A DNA stretch of 64,000 bases from CAYZMH01 sp964479445 (GCA_964479445.1 CAYZMH010000001.1:124001-188000), one strand, 5' to 3'. Counted from the first letter of the stretch, positions 15,788-26,142 are shown. Program-made: numbers and translations. Notes: generated by a model from the sequence alone, not told the origin.

Positions 15788-18739
15788 ATGGTATGGGATA
15801 TGTATCTGAACTGTCATTCATATTACAGCCTGCGGTATGGCACCATGGCCCCGGAGATCCTGATCAGGGAAGCGGCAAACAAAGGAATTGAAGTCCTGGC
15901 TCTTACCGATATTAATAACTCCACGGGGATGGTCGACTTTGTTCGGTTGTGCAGGGAACATGGTATTCACCCTGTTGCAGGGATAGAATTCCGCCAGGGA
16001 GACCGGTACCTGTACACAGGAATTGCCCGTAATAACGAAGGCTTTCGTGAACTTAACGAATTCCTCACCTATCACCAGGAATCGGGATTACCTTTCCCCG
16101 CTACTGCTCCGCCTGCCAGGCAGGTGTGGTTTATCTACCGGATGAACCGGATTCCACAGCGCACACTCAAAGAAAATGAATTGATCGGTGTTGCTCCCGG
16201 TGATATCAACCGGCTATATACCGGATTTCAGAAGAACGATCAGTCAAGGTATGTTATTTTACAGCCGGTAACCATGCTGACAACCGAAGATTACCCCCTG
16301 CATACCCATTTGCGGGCGATCGGTCATAACCGGGTACTCAGCAGACTGGAACCCGCCATGCTGGCCGGTAAAAATGAGGTGCTGGTTCCTCCCGACCTGT
16401 TGCGCTGTGCATATGAGGATTTTCCACAAATAATCCGAAATACGGAAGCACTGGTCAGGGATTGCACCATTGACTTTGACTTTAGTTCCATGAAAAACAA
16501 GAAAACTTTTACCGGTTCCCGGGGTGACGACCGTATCCTGCTGGAGAAGCTGGCTATGGAGGGTATGGAATACCGATATGGAAAGGACAATCCGGAAGCG
16601 TTACGCAGGATCAACCACGAACTGGCCATCATAGACCGACTCGGGTTTTCTTCATATTTCCTGATTACCTGGGATGTGATTCGATACTCTTTGTCCCGTC
16701 AATTTTACCATGTGGGTCGTGGAAGCGGTGCCAATTCCATCGTTGCCTATTGTCTCCGTATTACCGATGTGGATCCCATCGATCTGGATCTCTATTTCGA
16801 ACGGTTCATCAATCCTAAACGGACCAGCCCTCCCGATTTCGATATCGATTATTCATGGAAGGAACGGGACGAGGTGCTGGATTATATCTTTAAACGATAC
16901 GGGAGACGTCATACGGCACTGATCGGTACCATGTCAACCTTTCGCGACCGATCCATTTTCAGGGAACTGGGAAAAGTTTACGGATTGCCTAAAGAGGAGA
17001 TCGACCGGTTGGTGCTCACTCCCGAAGATCCGGCTAACAAACACCACATTACTGAAAAGATTTATCGCATCGGGAGCAGTCTCATGGACTTTCCCAACAT
17101 GCGAAGCATTCATGCAGGAGGCGTGCTTGTTTCGGAAGAGCCGATTACCTGCTACACTGCACTGGATCTTCCACCAAAAGGATTGCCTACTACCCAGTGG
17201 GATATGTATACGGCGGAAACTATTGGGTATGAAAAACTGGATATATTGAGCCAGCGGGGTATTGGCCACATTAAAGAGGCCGCTCAACTTGTTGCAGCCA
17301 ATCAGGGGGTGGATGTGGATGTACACGATGTGCCCCGGTTCAAAACAGATCCCGGGGTGATCGGGCAACTACAGACAGGTGAGACAAATGGTTGTTTCTA
17401 CATTGAGAGTCCGGCCATGCGGGGCCTGTTAAAAAAATTGCAATGCAACAGCTACAAAAGCCTTGTAGCGGCCAGCTCCATCATACGCCCAGGAGTGGCT
17501 AAATCAGGAATGATGCGGGAATACATCCATCGTTTTCATCATCCTGATGATTTCGAGTACCTGCATCCCGTTATGGAAGAGCAGCTCAAAGAGACCTTTG
17601 GAGTGATGGTTTACCAGGAAGATGTGATCAAGGTATGTCATCATTTTGCAGGACTCGACCTGGCCGATGCTGATGTGCTGCGCCGGGCTATGAGTGGAAA
17701 ATACCGTTCTTCCCGGGAATTTGAACGAATTGCCCAAAAATTTTTCTCCAATTGCCGCGATCATGGCTATTCAGAAGAACTTACCAGGGAGGTGTGGAGA
17801 CAGATCAGTTCATTTGCCGGTTACTCCTTTTCCAAAGCCCATTCCGCTTCCTTTGCCGTGGAAAGCTTCCAGTCTCTTTTCCTGAAAACCTACTATCCCC
17901 TGGAATTTATGGTAGCTGTCATTAACAATTTTGGTGGATTTTACCGCACCTGGGTATATGTAAACGAAGCCCGCCGGTGGGGAGCTATGATTCAACTTCC
18001 CTGTATCAATCAGAGCGATTATAAAACCACGATACACAGAACGGATATCTATCTGGGATTTGTGCATGTGCAACACCTGGAGTACCATGTTGTTGAAGAT
18101 ATTTTGCGGAAACGTAACCGGGGTGGAGTCTTTCAGGACCTGGAAGATCTGGTGGAACGGGTTCCGATGGGACATGAACAGCTGGTTATTCTGATCCGGA
18201 TCAATGCTCTTCGGTTTACAGGAAAGACGAAGAAAGAATTGCTCTGGAAAGCTCAGTTGTTATTGAAAAATGTTAAAAACCGGGAAAAGAATCGTGAAAT
18301 TTTTCAGGTTCGTCGAAGAGAATTCGTATTACCCGAATTGGAGCAGACCCCGTTGGAAGATGCCTATGATGAGATGGAACTGATCGGTTTTCCGTTGACT
18401 GTGAGTGCATTTGATATGTTGGAGACCTCTTTCAGGGGGGAGATCATGGCGTCGGATATGCTAAACCATATCAGTAAAAAACGTCGGATGGTTGGTAACC
18501 TGGTATCAGTGAAAAATGTTCGTACTGTGAAAAGAGAATGGATGCATTTCGGGGCTTTTCTCGATGCGAACGGACAGTTCTTTGATGTTGTAAACTTCCC
18601 CGTTTCACTTAAGAAGTATCCCTACAAAGGCCATGGAATCTACCTGTTATTAGGAGAGATCACCCAGGAGAACGGACATCCCGGTATGATCGTGGAGAAA
18701 ATGGCCAGGCTGCCTTTCAGACCGGATCCCCGGTATTGA
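15788..18739 (+). CDS. dnaE2: Short DnaE-type DNA polymerase III alpha subunit (error-prone type)
   Basis: C-family polymerase of 983 residues, shorter than the roughly 1160 of replicative DnaE. A PHP domain opens it (NCHSYYSLRYGTMAPEIL, LALTDINN). The catalytic aspartates lie in PPDFDIDYSW near residue 350, VGRGSGANSIVAYCL precedes them, and helix-hairpin-helix and OB-fold segments close it (GNLVSVKNVRTVKREWMHFG). No tau-binding tail is seen. Pairing with dinB under an S24 repressor matches damage-induced mutagenesis cassettes, but no imuA is present. The annotated ATG abuts the dinB stop, and the ATG at 15800 (MYLNCHSYYS) is an equally likely start. A replicative DnaE elsewhere in the genome is expected. 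Confidence 0.88.
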   Translation: MVWDMYLNCHSYYSLRYGTMAPEILIREAANKGIEVLALTDINNSTGMVDFVRLCREHGIHPVAGIEFRQGDRYLYTGIARNNEGFRELNEFLTYHQESGLPFPATAPPARQVWFIYRMNRIPQRTLKENELIGVAPGDINRLYTGFQKNDQSRYVILQPVTMLTTEDYPLHTHLRAIGHNRVLSRLEPAMLAGKNEVLVPPDLLRCAYEDFPQIIRNTEALVRDCTIDFDFSSMKNKKTFTGSRGDDRILLEKLAMEGMEYRYGKDNPEALRRINHELAIIDRLGFSSYFLITWDVIRYSLSRQFYHVGRGSGANSIVAYCLRITDVDPIDLDLYFERFINPKRTSPPDFDIDYSWKERDEVLDYIFKRYGRRHTALIGTMSTFRDRSIFRELGKVYGLPKEEIDRLVLTPEDPANKHHITEKIYRIGSSLMDFPNMRSIHAGGVLVSEEPITCYTALDLPPKGLPTTQWDMYTAETIGYEKLDILSQRGIGHIKEAAQLVAANQGVDVDVHDVPRFKTDPGVIGQLQTGETNGCFYIESPAMRGLLKKLQCNSYKSLVAASSIIRPGVAKSGMMREYIHRFHHPDDFEYLHPVMEEQLKETFGVMVYQEDVIKVCHHFAGLDLADADVLRRAMSGKYRSSREFERIAQKFFSNCRDHGYSEELTREVWRQISSFAGYSFSKAHSASFAVESFQSLFLKTYYPLEFMVAVINNFGGFYRTWVYVNEARRWGAMIQLPCINQSDYKTTIHRTDIYLGFVHVQHLEYHVVEDILRKRNRGGVFQDLEDLVERVPMGHEQLVILIRINALRFTGKTKKELLWKAQLLLKNVKNREKNREIFQVRRREFVLPELEQTPLEDAYDEMELIGFPLTVSAFDMLETSFRGEIMASDMLNHISKKRRMVGNLVSVKNVRTVKREWMHFGAFLDANGQFFDVVNFPVSLKKYPYKGHGIYLLLGEITQENGHPGMIVEKMARLPFRPDPRY

Positions 18740-20929
18740 TCAGGAAATTTCATGGATACGCCTGACCCCCATAACTCCTTTCACTTTTTTCAATTTGCGC
18801 ACAAGAGCTTCCAGGTGTTGTGTGTCTTTTACAAAAAGCGTAATGTTCCCTTCAAACATCCCGTCATTTGAATCGATGGAAATGGAACGCATATTGACCT
18901 GAAGGTCTTTGGAGATTACATCTGAGATGTTGCTGACAATGCCGATGTCATCTAAACCGGTAACCTTCAGTGTAACAGCAAACCGGGTGTCAGTGGCTGA
19001 TTTTGTCCACCGTGCTTTAACAACCCGGTACCCGTAACGGGTCAATAACTGGTGCGCATTGGGACAATTCATGCGGTGTATTGTAATCCCCCCTCCCCTC
19101 GTTACAAAACCAAACACATCATCTCCATGAATTGGGCTACAGCATTTTGCCAGCCTGTAATCAATATTGGCGATCTGCTCATCAATTACCAGTACATCCT
19201 CCGATTCTGACATAGAGGAGTGGATAATGCGCTCTACGGCTTTATCCTCAATTGGGGTTCCCCCACTCTCTTCACCAGGATCTTCCGAGGTGAGAAATTC
19301 TTTGATCTGAAGAGGATCCAGCTTCTCCGTAGCGATATCGAAATGGAGGTCGATGGAATCTTTATATTTGAAATGCTGAATAACTTTTCTTACCGTTTCG
19401 TCGTTGTAGTCAATCTTCCAGTTCTTGAACCGCCTTTTCAGGATCTCTTTTCCCTGTTCGGCTTCAGTCAGCTTTTCATCCTTCAGGGCCTGCTTGATCT
19501 TGCTTTTTGCTTTGGAGGTGGCTACATAGTTGAGCCAATCCATTTTCGCTTTCTGTGTTTTCGAGGAGAGTATCTCAACCTTATCCCCGTTTCTTAAATG
19601 ATAACGAATTGGTACATTTTTTCCGTTTACACGTGCACCGCTGCAGGAACTTCCAACCTCTGTATGAATATCAAAGGCGAAATCAAGTACTGTTGATCCC
19701 TCCGGGAACTTTTTTAGATCACCCTGCGGGGTAAACACAAAAATCTCCTTGTTATACTGACTCAGTTTTAGATCATCCATCAGGGGAGCGATATTATCGA
19801 TCCCTTCCTGGTCAATTGCCTCGCGAACCCTGTTAAGCCATTCATCGATTCCAGCCTGACCCTTTATTCCCTTGTATTTCCAATGGGCTGCCAGTCCACG
19901 CTCTGCAATCTCATTCATACGCCGGGTCCGGATCTGTACCTCAACCCACTCTCCTCCAGGTACGACTACAGTAGTATGTAACGATTCATAACCATTGGAT
20001 TTGGGAACTGATATCCAATCCCTGAGACGATCGGGATTGGGTTGATATATATCGGTGATAACAGAGTATGCGCGCCAGCAATCCGATTTCTCCTTCCTCG
20101 GTGATGAGTCCAGTATTATGCGTATGGCAAACCTGTCATAGACCTCCTCAAATTCCACGTTTTTCTTACGCATTTTTCTCCAGATGGATGAAATAGCTTT
20201 GGGCCGCCCTGTAATCTCAAATGTAAACCTCTCCCTGTCAAGCGCATCTTTTACAGGTTTAATGAAATCGCGGATAAACCCTTGCCTTTTGTCATAGGAG
20301 GCTTTTAGTTTCCTGCTGATATCCTGGTATACCTCTTTTTCCAACACACTCATTGAAATATCTTCCATTTCGGACATCATGTTATAAAGTCCCAGCCGGT
20401 GTGCCAGAGGAGCATATATGTATTTTGATTCGCACGCTGATTCAATTTGTTCTTTTTCATCTAAATATTGAATGTGCCGCATGCGATGCAATCGTTCAGC
20501 AATAAGTATGAGTATAACCCGGAAATCGGTGGAGAATGATAAGACAAGATTGCGCATGTTCTCAGCTTGTCCGGAAGTTGTAGAAGTGTCCAGGTTGCTT
20601 ATTCGTATCAGCTCTTTCAGGATTGCTCCCACCCTGTTACCGAGATCATGTTGGGCAGCAATACGAATATGTTCATGTGAGCGGGCCAGATCAAAAACCA
20701 TGGCAGAGGCGACACTGATTGCTTCAAGACCCAATTCACGGGTGATCATCCGGGCAAGTTCAACCGATTGGTGGATAGATGTGGCTTCCCATTTGGGTTC
20801 CACACATTCATGATGATCCACTAAAAAACGATACGTGCGTTTGATAAGTTGTACACTACGCTTATCATATTCGTACTGGCAACAACGCAGAAGCTTCAGG
20901 TAATTTTGTTTTATCTCTCTTTCAAACAT
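18740..20929 (-). CDS. relA: RelA/SpoT-family (p)ppGpp synthetase with degenerate hydrolase domain
   Basis: Long RSH protein of about 729 residues from the ATG at 20929. The synthetase domain is complete: GRPKAISSIWRKMRKK, VYDRFAIRIIL, VPKSNGYESLHTTV and VEVQIRTRRMNEIAERG. A TGS domain (IFVFTPQGDLKKFPEGSTV), a conserved-Cys region (RLAKCCSPIHGDDVFGF) and a C-terminal ACT domain follow. In the HD domain the metal-binding HDxxED is replaced by MVFDLARSH, and the usual LADRLHNMR reads IAERLHRMR, so hydrolysis of ppGpp should be lost. It is therefore RelA-like, making the alarmone without degrading it. A TATCTTTG box (20973-20966) may be its own promoter. Confidence 0.88.
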   Translation of the reverse strand: MFEREIKQNYLKLLRCCQYEYDKRSVQLIKRTYRFLVDHHECVEPKWEATSIHQSVELARMITRELGLEAISVASAMVFDLARSHEHIRIAAQHDLGNRVGAILKELIRISNLDTSTTSGQAENMRNLVLSFSTDFRVILILIAERLHRMRHIQYLDEKEQIESACESKYIYAPLAHRLGLYNMMSEMEDISMSVLEKEVYQDISRKLKASYDKRQGFIRDFIKPVKDALDRERFTFEITGRPKAISSIWRKMRKKNVEFEEVYDRFAIRIILDSSPRKEKSDCWRAYSVITDIYQPNPDRLRDWISVPKSNGYESLHTTVVVPGGEWVEVQIRTRRMNEIAERGLAAHWKYKGIKGQAGIDEWLNRVREAIDQEGIDNIAPLMDDLKLSQYNKEIFVFTPQGDLKKFPEGSTVLDFAFDIHTEVGSSCSGARVNGKNVPIRYHLRNGDKVEILSSKTQKAKMDWLNYVATSKAKSKIKQALKDEKLTEAEQGKEILKRRFKNWKIDYNDETVRKVIQHFKYKDSIDLHFDIATEKLDPLQIKEFLTSEDPGEESGGTPIEDKAVERIIHSSMSESEDVLVIDEQIANIDYRLAKCCSPIHGDDVFGFVTRGGGITIHRMNCPNAHQLLTRYGYRVVKARWTKSATDTRFAVTLKVTGLDDIGIVSNISDVISKDLQVNMRSISIDSNDGMFEGNITLFVKDTQHLEALVRKLKKVKGVMGVRRIHEIS

Positions 20930-20965
20930 AGTGCTCAGTGATGAACAAATCAGTCCCGCAGCATA

Positions 20966-20973
20966 CAAAGATA
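20966..20973 (-). promoter_or_regulatory. -7 promoter element of the relA-like gene
   Basis: The minus strand reads TATCTTTG (TAnnTTTG), 36 bases before the ATG at 20929, in the gap after the sensor kinase gene. No clear -33 TTTG. Confidence 0.4.
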
Positions 20974-20987
20974 AGGAATTTGTAGGT

Positions 20988-23297
20988 TCACTGCTTATCC
21001 GATATACAGGGCAAGGTTATTAAAACCAACGTACCGTTCCCCTCTTCACTCTCAATCCTGAAGTCTCCCCGGTGGTACTCCAGGAAATCCCTGACCAGGG
21101 TTAATCCAAGTCCTGAGCCCTTTTCATTATCCGTTCCCCGCTTTGAGTTACCTGTGACTCCCTGCAATGTCTCTGTTATTTCTTCCCGGGTCATTCCAAT
21201 ACCCCGGTCTTTTACTTTTATTTCCAGGCACTCTTGCTTTTGTTGCGCCTCAATGGTTATTTGTCCACCACGGTGAGAATACTTAATTGCATTGCTTATA
21301 AGATTGCGAAAAACCGTATGTATCATGAAACGATCGGCATGGCAAGTCAACTCCTCTGCAGTGTTATCCTCCAGTTTTAATTCCTTGTTTTGCAGGGTAG
21401 GTTCAAAAAGCATAATGGTCTCTTCAATGATTTCTCGCAGGTTTTCACGGGAGGGCTGATAAGTAATTCCTCCTTCCTGCATCCGGGACCAAAGCAATAA
21501 GTTCTCCAATAACTCAAGGGATGCAGATGAGGAATGACTCAGATTGGCAAGCATTTTATTCGAGCGTTCCGGATTGGGCCTTAAATTCTTGTCCCGTAAC
21601 ACTGCCAGGGCAGTAATTTGATTTCCAATGGTACCCCGAAGGTCATGGGCAATTATGGAGAGAATGCGGTCTTTGGTGCGGTTTAGTTTATCCAGCCGGG
21701 TGTTTTGACGGGTAATAATCAGGTTTTTCTTCTTGAGTTGAAAGTTCAGTTGTTTTTGCCTTGACTGGTAGTAGAAAACCAGGATAAGAATTACGGCAAG
21801 CAGGATTGAAATTGAAAGTATGGCATAAAACATAGCATCCTGCCTTTTCATTTTTTCCTCTGCCAGAGAACTTTCCAGTTTGAGTTGTTCGTTTTCCTGC
21901 TCCAGGGTCCGGGATCGATAACCATATTCTATCTCCTGTATTGCCTTGGTTTTGGATTCATTTAGTAAACTGTCACTGTACTCTTTGTATAATTCAGCGT
22001 ATTGGTAGGCATCTTTATACAGACCGTTCTCAGCGGCGATATTCTTTTTTAGCAGGTAGCTCTGTACGATTTGTTCCAACAGTCCGATTTTTTTTGAAAG
22101 ACTCAGGGCTTCATCGACAACCTGCATTGCCTGGTTATAAGCCCCCGTGGCTATGTAAGTTCGTCCAAGTCCCAGCAAACTCTGCGTGATCCCTGCAGGT
22201 TCATTCAAATCTCTTTTAAAGGAAAGTGCCTTCAGATTCAATTGTTCTGCATGGGAATAATCGCCCTGCTCAAAACGGATATGTGCTAAATAATTATAGG
22301 CATTGGATATTGCACGGGTATCTCCTAACTCTTTTTTGATTTCCAGCCCTTTTTCTATGTATGTTTTTGCTTTGTCATACTCTTTCATTTCAATATAGTT
22401 GGTCCCTATATTGGTCAATGCAATGGACTCCCCAATTCTGTCATTAATGGATCGACTGATTTGAAGGGCTTCCTGATAATAATCCAGTGCCCTGGAATAG
22501 TTATTGATCTTGTTTTGTATAACCCCCTTACTTACAAGCGCCTTAGCCATTTGACGCCGGTTGCCTATTTGTTTGGATACCTGGTATGCTTTATCGAAAT
22601 AATCCATGGAGAATTTATATTGCCCCATGAGGAGGTAGACATTTCCAATATTAATGTAGGTATGTAGAAGTGAACCGCTATTAGCAAGAACGCTATCCAG
22701 TTCCACGACTTTCATATAACTTTCAAGCGCTTTATCATAATCACCGAAATTTTTGTAGATAATCCCCATGTTGTTAAGGCAACGGGATTCTCCGGCCGGA
22801 TTATCCGACTGCTCAAAGATACCAAGGGCTGTTTCATAGTTTTGAAGCGCCTTTTCATATTGGGCAAGAAAGAGATGGGCATTTCCCTGGTCTACCATTG
22901 CATGGCAATATGAAATATCATTATTGGCAAGTAAAAAATGCCTCATAGCCTTTTCATGTAAATGTATGGCTGATTTATACCTGCCATGGTATGAGCGGAG
23001 TTTCCCCATCTCATGATAATACAAAGCAAACCCTTCGGCAGATTCGTTCTTTTTCGCCAGCATTAACATCTTGTCCAGGTGCCGGATGGCTTCCACCGTA
23101 TCTGTTTGCCGGAAGTGTTGTGCAAGCTCGGCCAGCGTGCGAATTTTTGATGTATCACGATCAAGCTCCTGCAATACCTCTTTCAGGGAATCTGCACGAT
23201 TTGAATAATGAGCAGAAAGATTGGAGATGAATCCCCAAAGAAACAATACACATAGTATACATAGAGTGATCCTGTTCATCCGGTAATTGTAATTCAT
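20988..23297 (-). CDS. TPR-repeat membrane sensor histidine kinase
   Basis: About 769 residues from the ATG at 23297. A signal or anchor (RITLCILCVLFLWGFISNL) leads into a periplasmic array of about nine tetratricopeptide repeats (residues roughly 60-450) and a coiled coil. One transmembrane helix (AMFYAILSISILLAVILILVF) and another coiled coil precede the kinase. The HisKA box is SIIAHDLRGTIGNQ with the phospho-accepting His. The ATPase has the N-box FRNLISNAIKYS, G1 DRGIGM and G2 GSGLGLTLV. There is no fused receiver or DNA-binding domain, and no regulator gene next to it. TPR sensors of this type are frequent in Bacteroidota, with unknown signals. An upstream in-frame ATG at 23414 exists but adds residues without features. 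Confidence 0.88.
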   Translation of the reverse strand: MNYNYRMNRITLCILCVLFLWGFISNLSAHYSNRADSLKEVLQELDRDTSKIRTLAELAQHFRQTDTVEAIRHLDKMLMLAKKNESAEGFALYYHEMGKLRSYHGRYKSAIHLHEKAMRHFLLANNDISYCHAMVDQGNAHLFLAQYEKALQNYETALGIFEQSDNPAGESRCLNNMGIIYKNFGDYDKALESYMKVVELDSVLANSGSLLHTYINIGNVYLLMGQYKFSMDYFDKAYQVSKQIGNRRQMAKALVSKGVIQNKINNYSRALDYYQEALQISRSINDRIGESIALTNIGTNYIEMKEYDKAKTYIEKGLEIKKELGDTRAISNAYNYLAHIRFEQGDYSHAEQLNLKALSFKRDLNEPAGITQSLLGLGRTYIATGAYNQAMQVVDEALSLSKKIGLLEQIVQSYLLKKNIAAENGLYKDAYQYAELYKEYSDSLLNESKTKAIQEIEYGYRSRTLEQENEQLKLESSLAEEKMKRQDAMFYAILSISILLAVILILVFYYQSRQKQLNFQLKKKNLIITRQNTRLDKLNRTKDRILSIIAHDLRGTIGNQITALAVLRDKNLRPNPERSNKMLANLSHSSSASLELLENLLLWSRMQEGGITYQPSRENLREIIEETIMLFEPTLQNKELKLEDNTAEELTCHADRFMIHTVFRNLISNAIKYSHRGGQITIEAQQKQECLEIKVKDRGIGMTREEITETLQGVTGNSKRGTDNEKGSGLGLTLVRDFLEYHRGDFRIESEEGNGTLVLITLPCISDKQ

Positions 23298-23437
23298 GGC
23301 TTTGACAGAGATCGTAAATCGATTGGTAAAAATAGAAAAAGATGTGAAAACAAATGGTCCTGTTCCGGCATAATCGCTATTTTTATCCCTTTTGCGGGAT
23401 TGTTGATAACTCATTTTTCAGAAAATAAGACTCCGAT

Positions 23438-25039
23438 ATGATTAAAGGAAAGAAAGTACCCCACACCTATGTCATAGTATTTGGCTTTATTATCATGGCC
23501 GCTATGCTCACCTGGGTTGTTCCCGGTGGTGAATATGAACGCGAAAACATTGAGGTCAATGGTCAGATGCGGGAAGTAATTGTCCAGGGGTCTTTTCATA
23601 AGACAGAGAATAATCCGCAAACCTGGCAGGTCTTCTCCGCCCTTTTTGATGGTTTTGTAGATAAAGCAGACATCATCGTTTTTATTATTCTTATAGGAGG
23701 TTCTTTTTGGATTATGAACGAAAGCCGGGCTATTGATGTGGGCATTCAATCATTTCTTAAGACAGTCAGGAAGCTGGAAAGGGTAAAGTTCTTCCGTTTG
23801 CTTGGAGTGGATAATATTGTAATAGCTCTTCTCATGCTGGTCTTCAGTATTTTCGGGGCTACATTCGGCATGAGTGAGGAGACTATTGCATTCACTATAA
23901 TTTTCATACCTCTGGCCATATCCATGGGTTATGACTCCATTGTTGGTGTGAGTCTGTGTTTTGTCGGAGCCGGGCTGGGTTTTGCCGGGGCCCTGTTAAA
24001 CCCTTTTACCATCGGAATAGCCCAGGGTCTCTCAAGTTTACCTTTGTTTTCAGGAATTGAGTACAGGCTGTTCTGTTGGCTGGTGATCAATGTTATAGGG
24101 ATTGCGTGGGTTCTGCGCTATGCAGCCCGCATCAGGACAAATCCTCAGCGATCACTTGTTTACAGTGATGACGCGTACTGGAGGGAAAAGGATCATGTCA
24201 AACTGGCTGAATTAAAATATTATACCCCGTTAAGTGCATGGATTGTTTTCGGGGTAATACTTGCAGTAATGATTGCCTTTTCAGTCCTAAATCCGCGAAT
24301 CACGCTTCATATTGGTAACAGCAATTATACAGGCTATTTCCTCCCTGCTATTTCGGCGTTGTTCCTTTTGTCTGGAATTCTCTCTCTTCGGAAATCACTT
24401 CATTTCTTTGTACTTAATTTGCTCCTGTTTACCATCATTTTCCTGATCGTTGGTGTTATGGGCTTTGACTGGTTCGTAAAAGAGATTGCTACACTTTTTC
24501 TTGTATTGGGACTGGCTTCAGGAATAGCGATGAATAAAAGTGCAAATGATATTGTTAAACTATTTATTGCAGGGATGAAAGATATTTTATCCGCTGCCAT
24601 GGTGGTTGGATTGGCAGGAGGAATCCTGATTATACTGGAGGATGGTCGTGTAATCGATTCTCTGCTTTATTATATCTCGCAATCCATGAATGAGTTTGGC
24701 AAAATTGCATCGGTAAGTGTAATGTATGTCATACAAACAATTATCAATATTGTAATCCCCAGCGGATCCGCCAAGGCAGCTCTGACGATGCCAATGATGT
24801 CCCAGTTCTCGGATCTGATTGGAGTTTCCCGGCAAGCAACAGTAATGGCTTTTCAGTTTGGAGACGGATTTACGAACATGATAACGCCTACTTCGGGAGT
24901 TCTGATTGGCGTTCTGGGTGTAGCCCGGATACCCTATGAGAAATGGGTTAAATGGATCGCCCCGTTCATGCTGGTTCTCATCATTACAGGCTGGTTGCTC
25001 CTTTTACCAACCGTATTGATAGACCTCAGTGGTTTCTGA
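23438..25039 (+). CDS. YfcC-type C4-dicarboxylate/amino-acid carrier family permease
   Basis: A 533-residue inner-membrane protein with about 12-14 hydrophobic segments. The start MIKGKKVPHTYVIVFGFIIM and then WVVPGGEYER are typical of the YfcC/DcuC superfamily. The other landmarks are FSIFGATFGMSEETIAF, LNPFTIGIAQGLSSLPL and, in the second half, IVIPSGSAKAALTMPMM with FGDGFTNMITPTSG. The paired Pro-Ser-Gly-Ser and Thr-Pro-Thr-Ser loops probably line the transport site. Relatives are described as putative basic amino-acid or dicarboxylate carriers, and the true substrate here is unknown. It is divergent from the sensor kinase gene, about 140 bases apart using the chosen kinase start. Confidence 0.85.
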   Translation: MIKGKKVPHTYVIVFGFIIMAAMLTWVVPGGEYERENIEVNGQMREVIVQGSFHKTENNPQTWQVFSALFDGFVDKADIIVFIILIGGSFWIMNESRAIDVGIQSFLKTVRKLERVKFFRLLGVDNIVIALLMLVFSIFGATFGMSEETIAFTIIFIPLAISMGYDSIVGVSLCFVGAGLGFAGALLNPFTIGIAQGLSSLPLFSGIEYRLFCWLVINVIGIAWVLRYAARIRTNPQRSLVYSDDAYWREKDHVKLAELKYYTPLSAWIVFGVILAVMIAFSVLNPRITLHIGNSNYTGYFLPAISALFLLSGILSLRKSLHFFVLNLLLFTIIFLIVGVMGFDWFVKEIATLFLVLGLASGIAMNKSANDIVKLFIAGMKDILSAAMVVGLAGGILIILEDGRVIDSLLYYISQSMNEFGKIASVSVMYVIQTIINIVIPSGSAKAALTMPMMSQFSDLIGVSRQATVMAFQFGDGFTNMITPTSGVLIGVLGVARIPYEKWVKWIAPFMLVLIITGWLLLLPTVLIDLSGF

Positions 25040-25053
25040 TCCTCAGAAATATT

Positions 25054-26142
25054 CTACCGGAACGATATTCCGATTCCTGCCGTGTGGGTAGAATAGAGTG
25101 TGTACGTATAGTCATAATGGAGTGTAAGTACTCCTAGTTTTACCCGAACTCCTGCATTGAGACGAAGATTCCTGAAGTTTTCCACATTGAATGCAAGCGG
25201 ATCTTCTTCCACTGTATAGGTTGTGGATCCAGCCTGCCCTCCTTCTGTGATCACAGTGTGCATGGGATAATGACCGGTCATGGAAATGTCAACAATGGAA
25301 TTGGAATACCCGATTCCCTGGTAAAATGTAAGTACAGGTATGGTTTGCGATGCGATAAGGTTGATAGTCCATCCCTGGACATCCAGATTCAGGTACTGGT
25401 CATCCCAATCCGGTATATTATCCGGTTCAATATCCACCGGCAAGGGTTCCAGTCCCAGGTGGGCGGCTGAAGAGACATTGGTATATCCTCCCTGTATGCT
25501 GATATCCAGTATGGGCAGTTTTTTAATTACAGGAATCCACTGGGATATACTGTGTTTTCCTCCGACACCCCATAAACCGATTTCACCGTAATCCCTGTAT
25601 CTTACAGCAGGTATATAACGGACTGTAACATCGGTTCCCTTTGGCAATCCCACCGATAATTGAGCCATAGGAAGTGGCAGCCAGTTAAGTCCGGATCCGT
25701 TGGGATGGGTGAAGCGGGCTATTTCAACTTCCTGCATTCCTCCTACTCCAAGATTGACCTCTTCACTGTAAACAAGGTCAGGACGGTTATCCATGCTTCC
25801 GGCAGCTGTTGGCGCAACCGGATCTCCTTCAATGGTTGCATTCAAATTCGGAATGGTGCTTAAATCGTAATCAAGTGCTGAAGGTGGTGCAAAGGCCCAG
25901 CTTACCGTAGCAGTAACATCAAACCCGCCAAGCTTATGGGGTTTGGCGGTATGGTACCACCCTGCATTTAAATTGGCCCCCAGAACATTGGCATACGGTT
26001 GTATATACTCCTGCAAGAGGATCTCAGTATCCTCCAGACCCCCGTAAATGAAGTCCATGGAGAGCTGACCGTTACTATTCTCAGCATTGATCAGTAAAAC
26101 TGTAACAAGAAGAGGTGCTGCGAGTAATCTTACTTTTTTCAT
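25054..26142 (-). CDS. DUF6588-like outer-membrane protein
   Basis: A 362-residue protein with a signal peptide (VRLLAAPLLVTVLLINA). The mature part has many short amphipathic beta strands with Gly and aromatic residues, features such as GSGLNWLPLPMAQLSVGLPKG and LRLNAGVRVKLGVLTLHYDY, and ends in an aromatic-rich strand closing on Phe-Arg. This fits a small outer-membrane barrel of the family often labelled DUF6588 in Bacteroidota, with no known role. It is convergent with the YfcC gene, 14 bases apart, and divergent from rarA. Confidence 0.7.
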   Translation of the reverse strand: MKKVRLLAAPLLVTVLLINAENSNGQLSMDFIYGGLEDTEILLQEYIQPYANVLGANLNAGWYHTAKPHKLGGFDVTATVSWAFAPPSALDYDLSTIPNLNATIEGDPVAPTAAGSMDNRPDLVYSEEVNLGVGGMQEVEIARFTHPNGSGLNWLPLPMAQLSVGLPKGTDVTVRYIPAVRYRDYGEIGLWGVGGKHSISQWIPVIKKLPILDISIQGGYTNVSSAAHLGLEPLPVDIEPDNIPDWDDQYLNLDVQGWTINLIASQTIPVLTFYQGIGYSNSIVDISMTGHYPMHTVITEGGQAGSTTYTVEEDPLAFNVENFRNLRLNAGVRVKLGVLTLHYDYTYTLYSTHTAGIGISFR

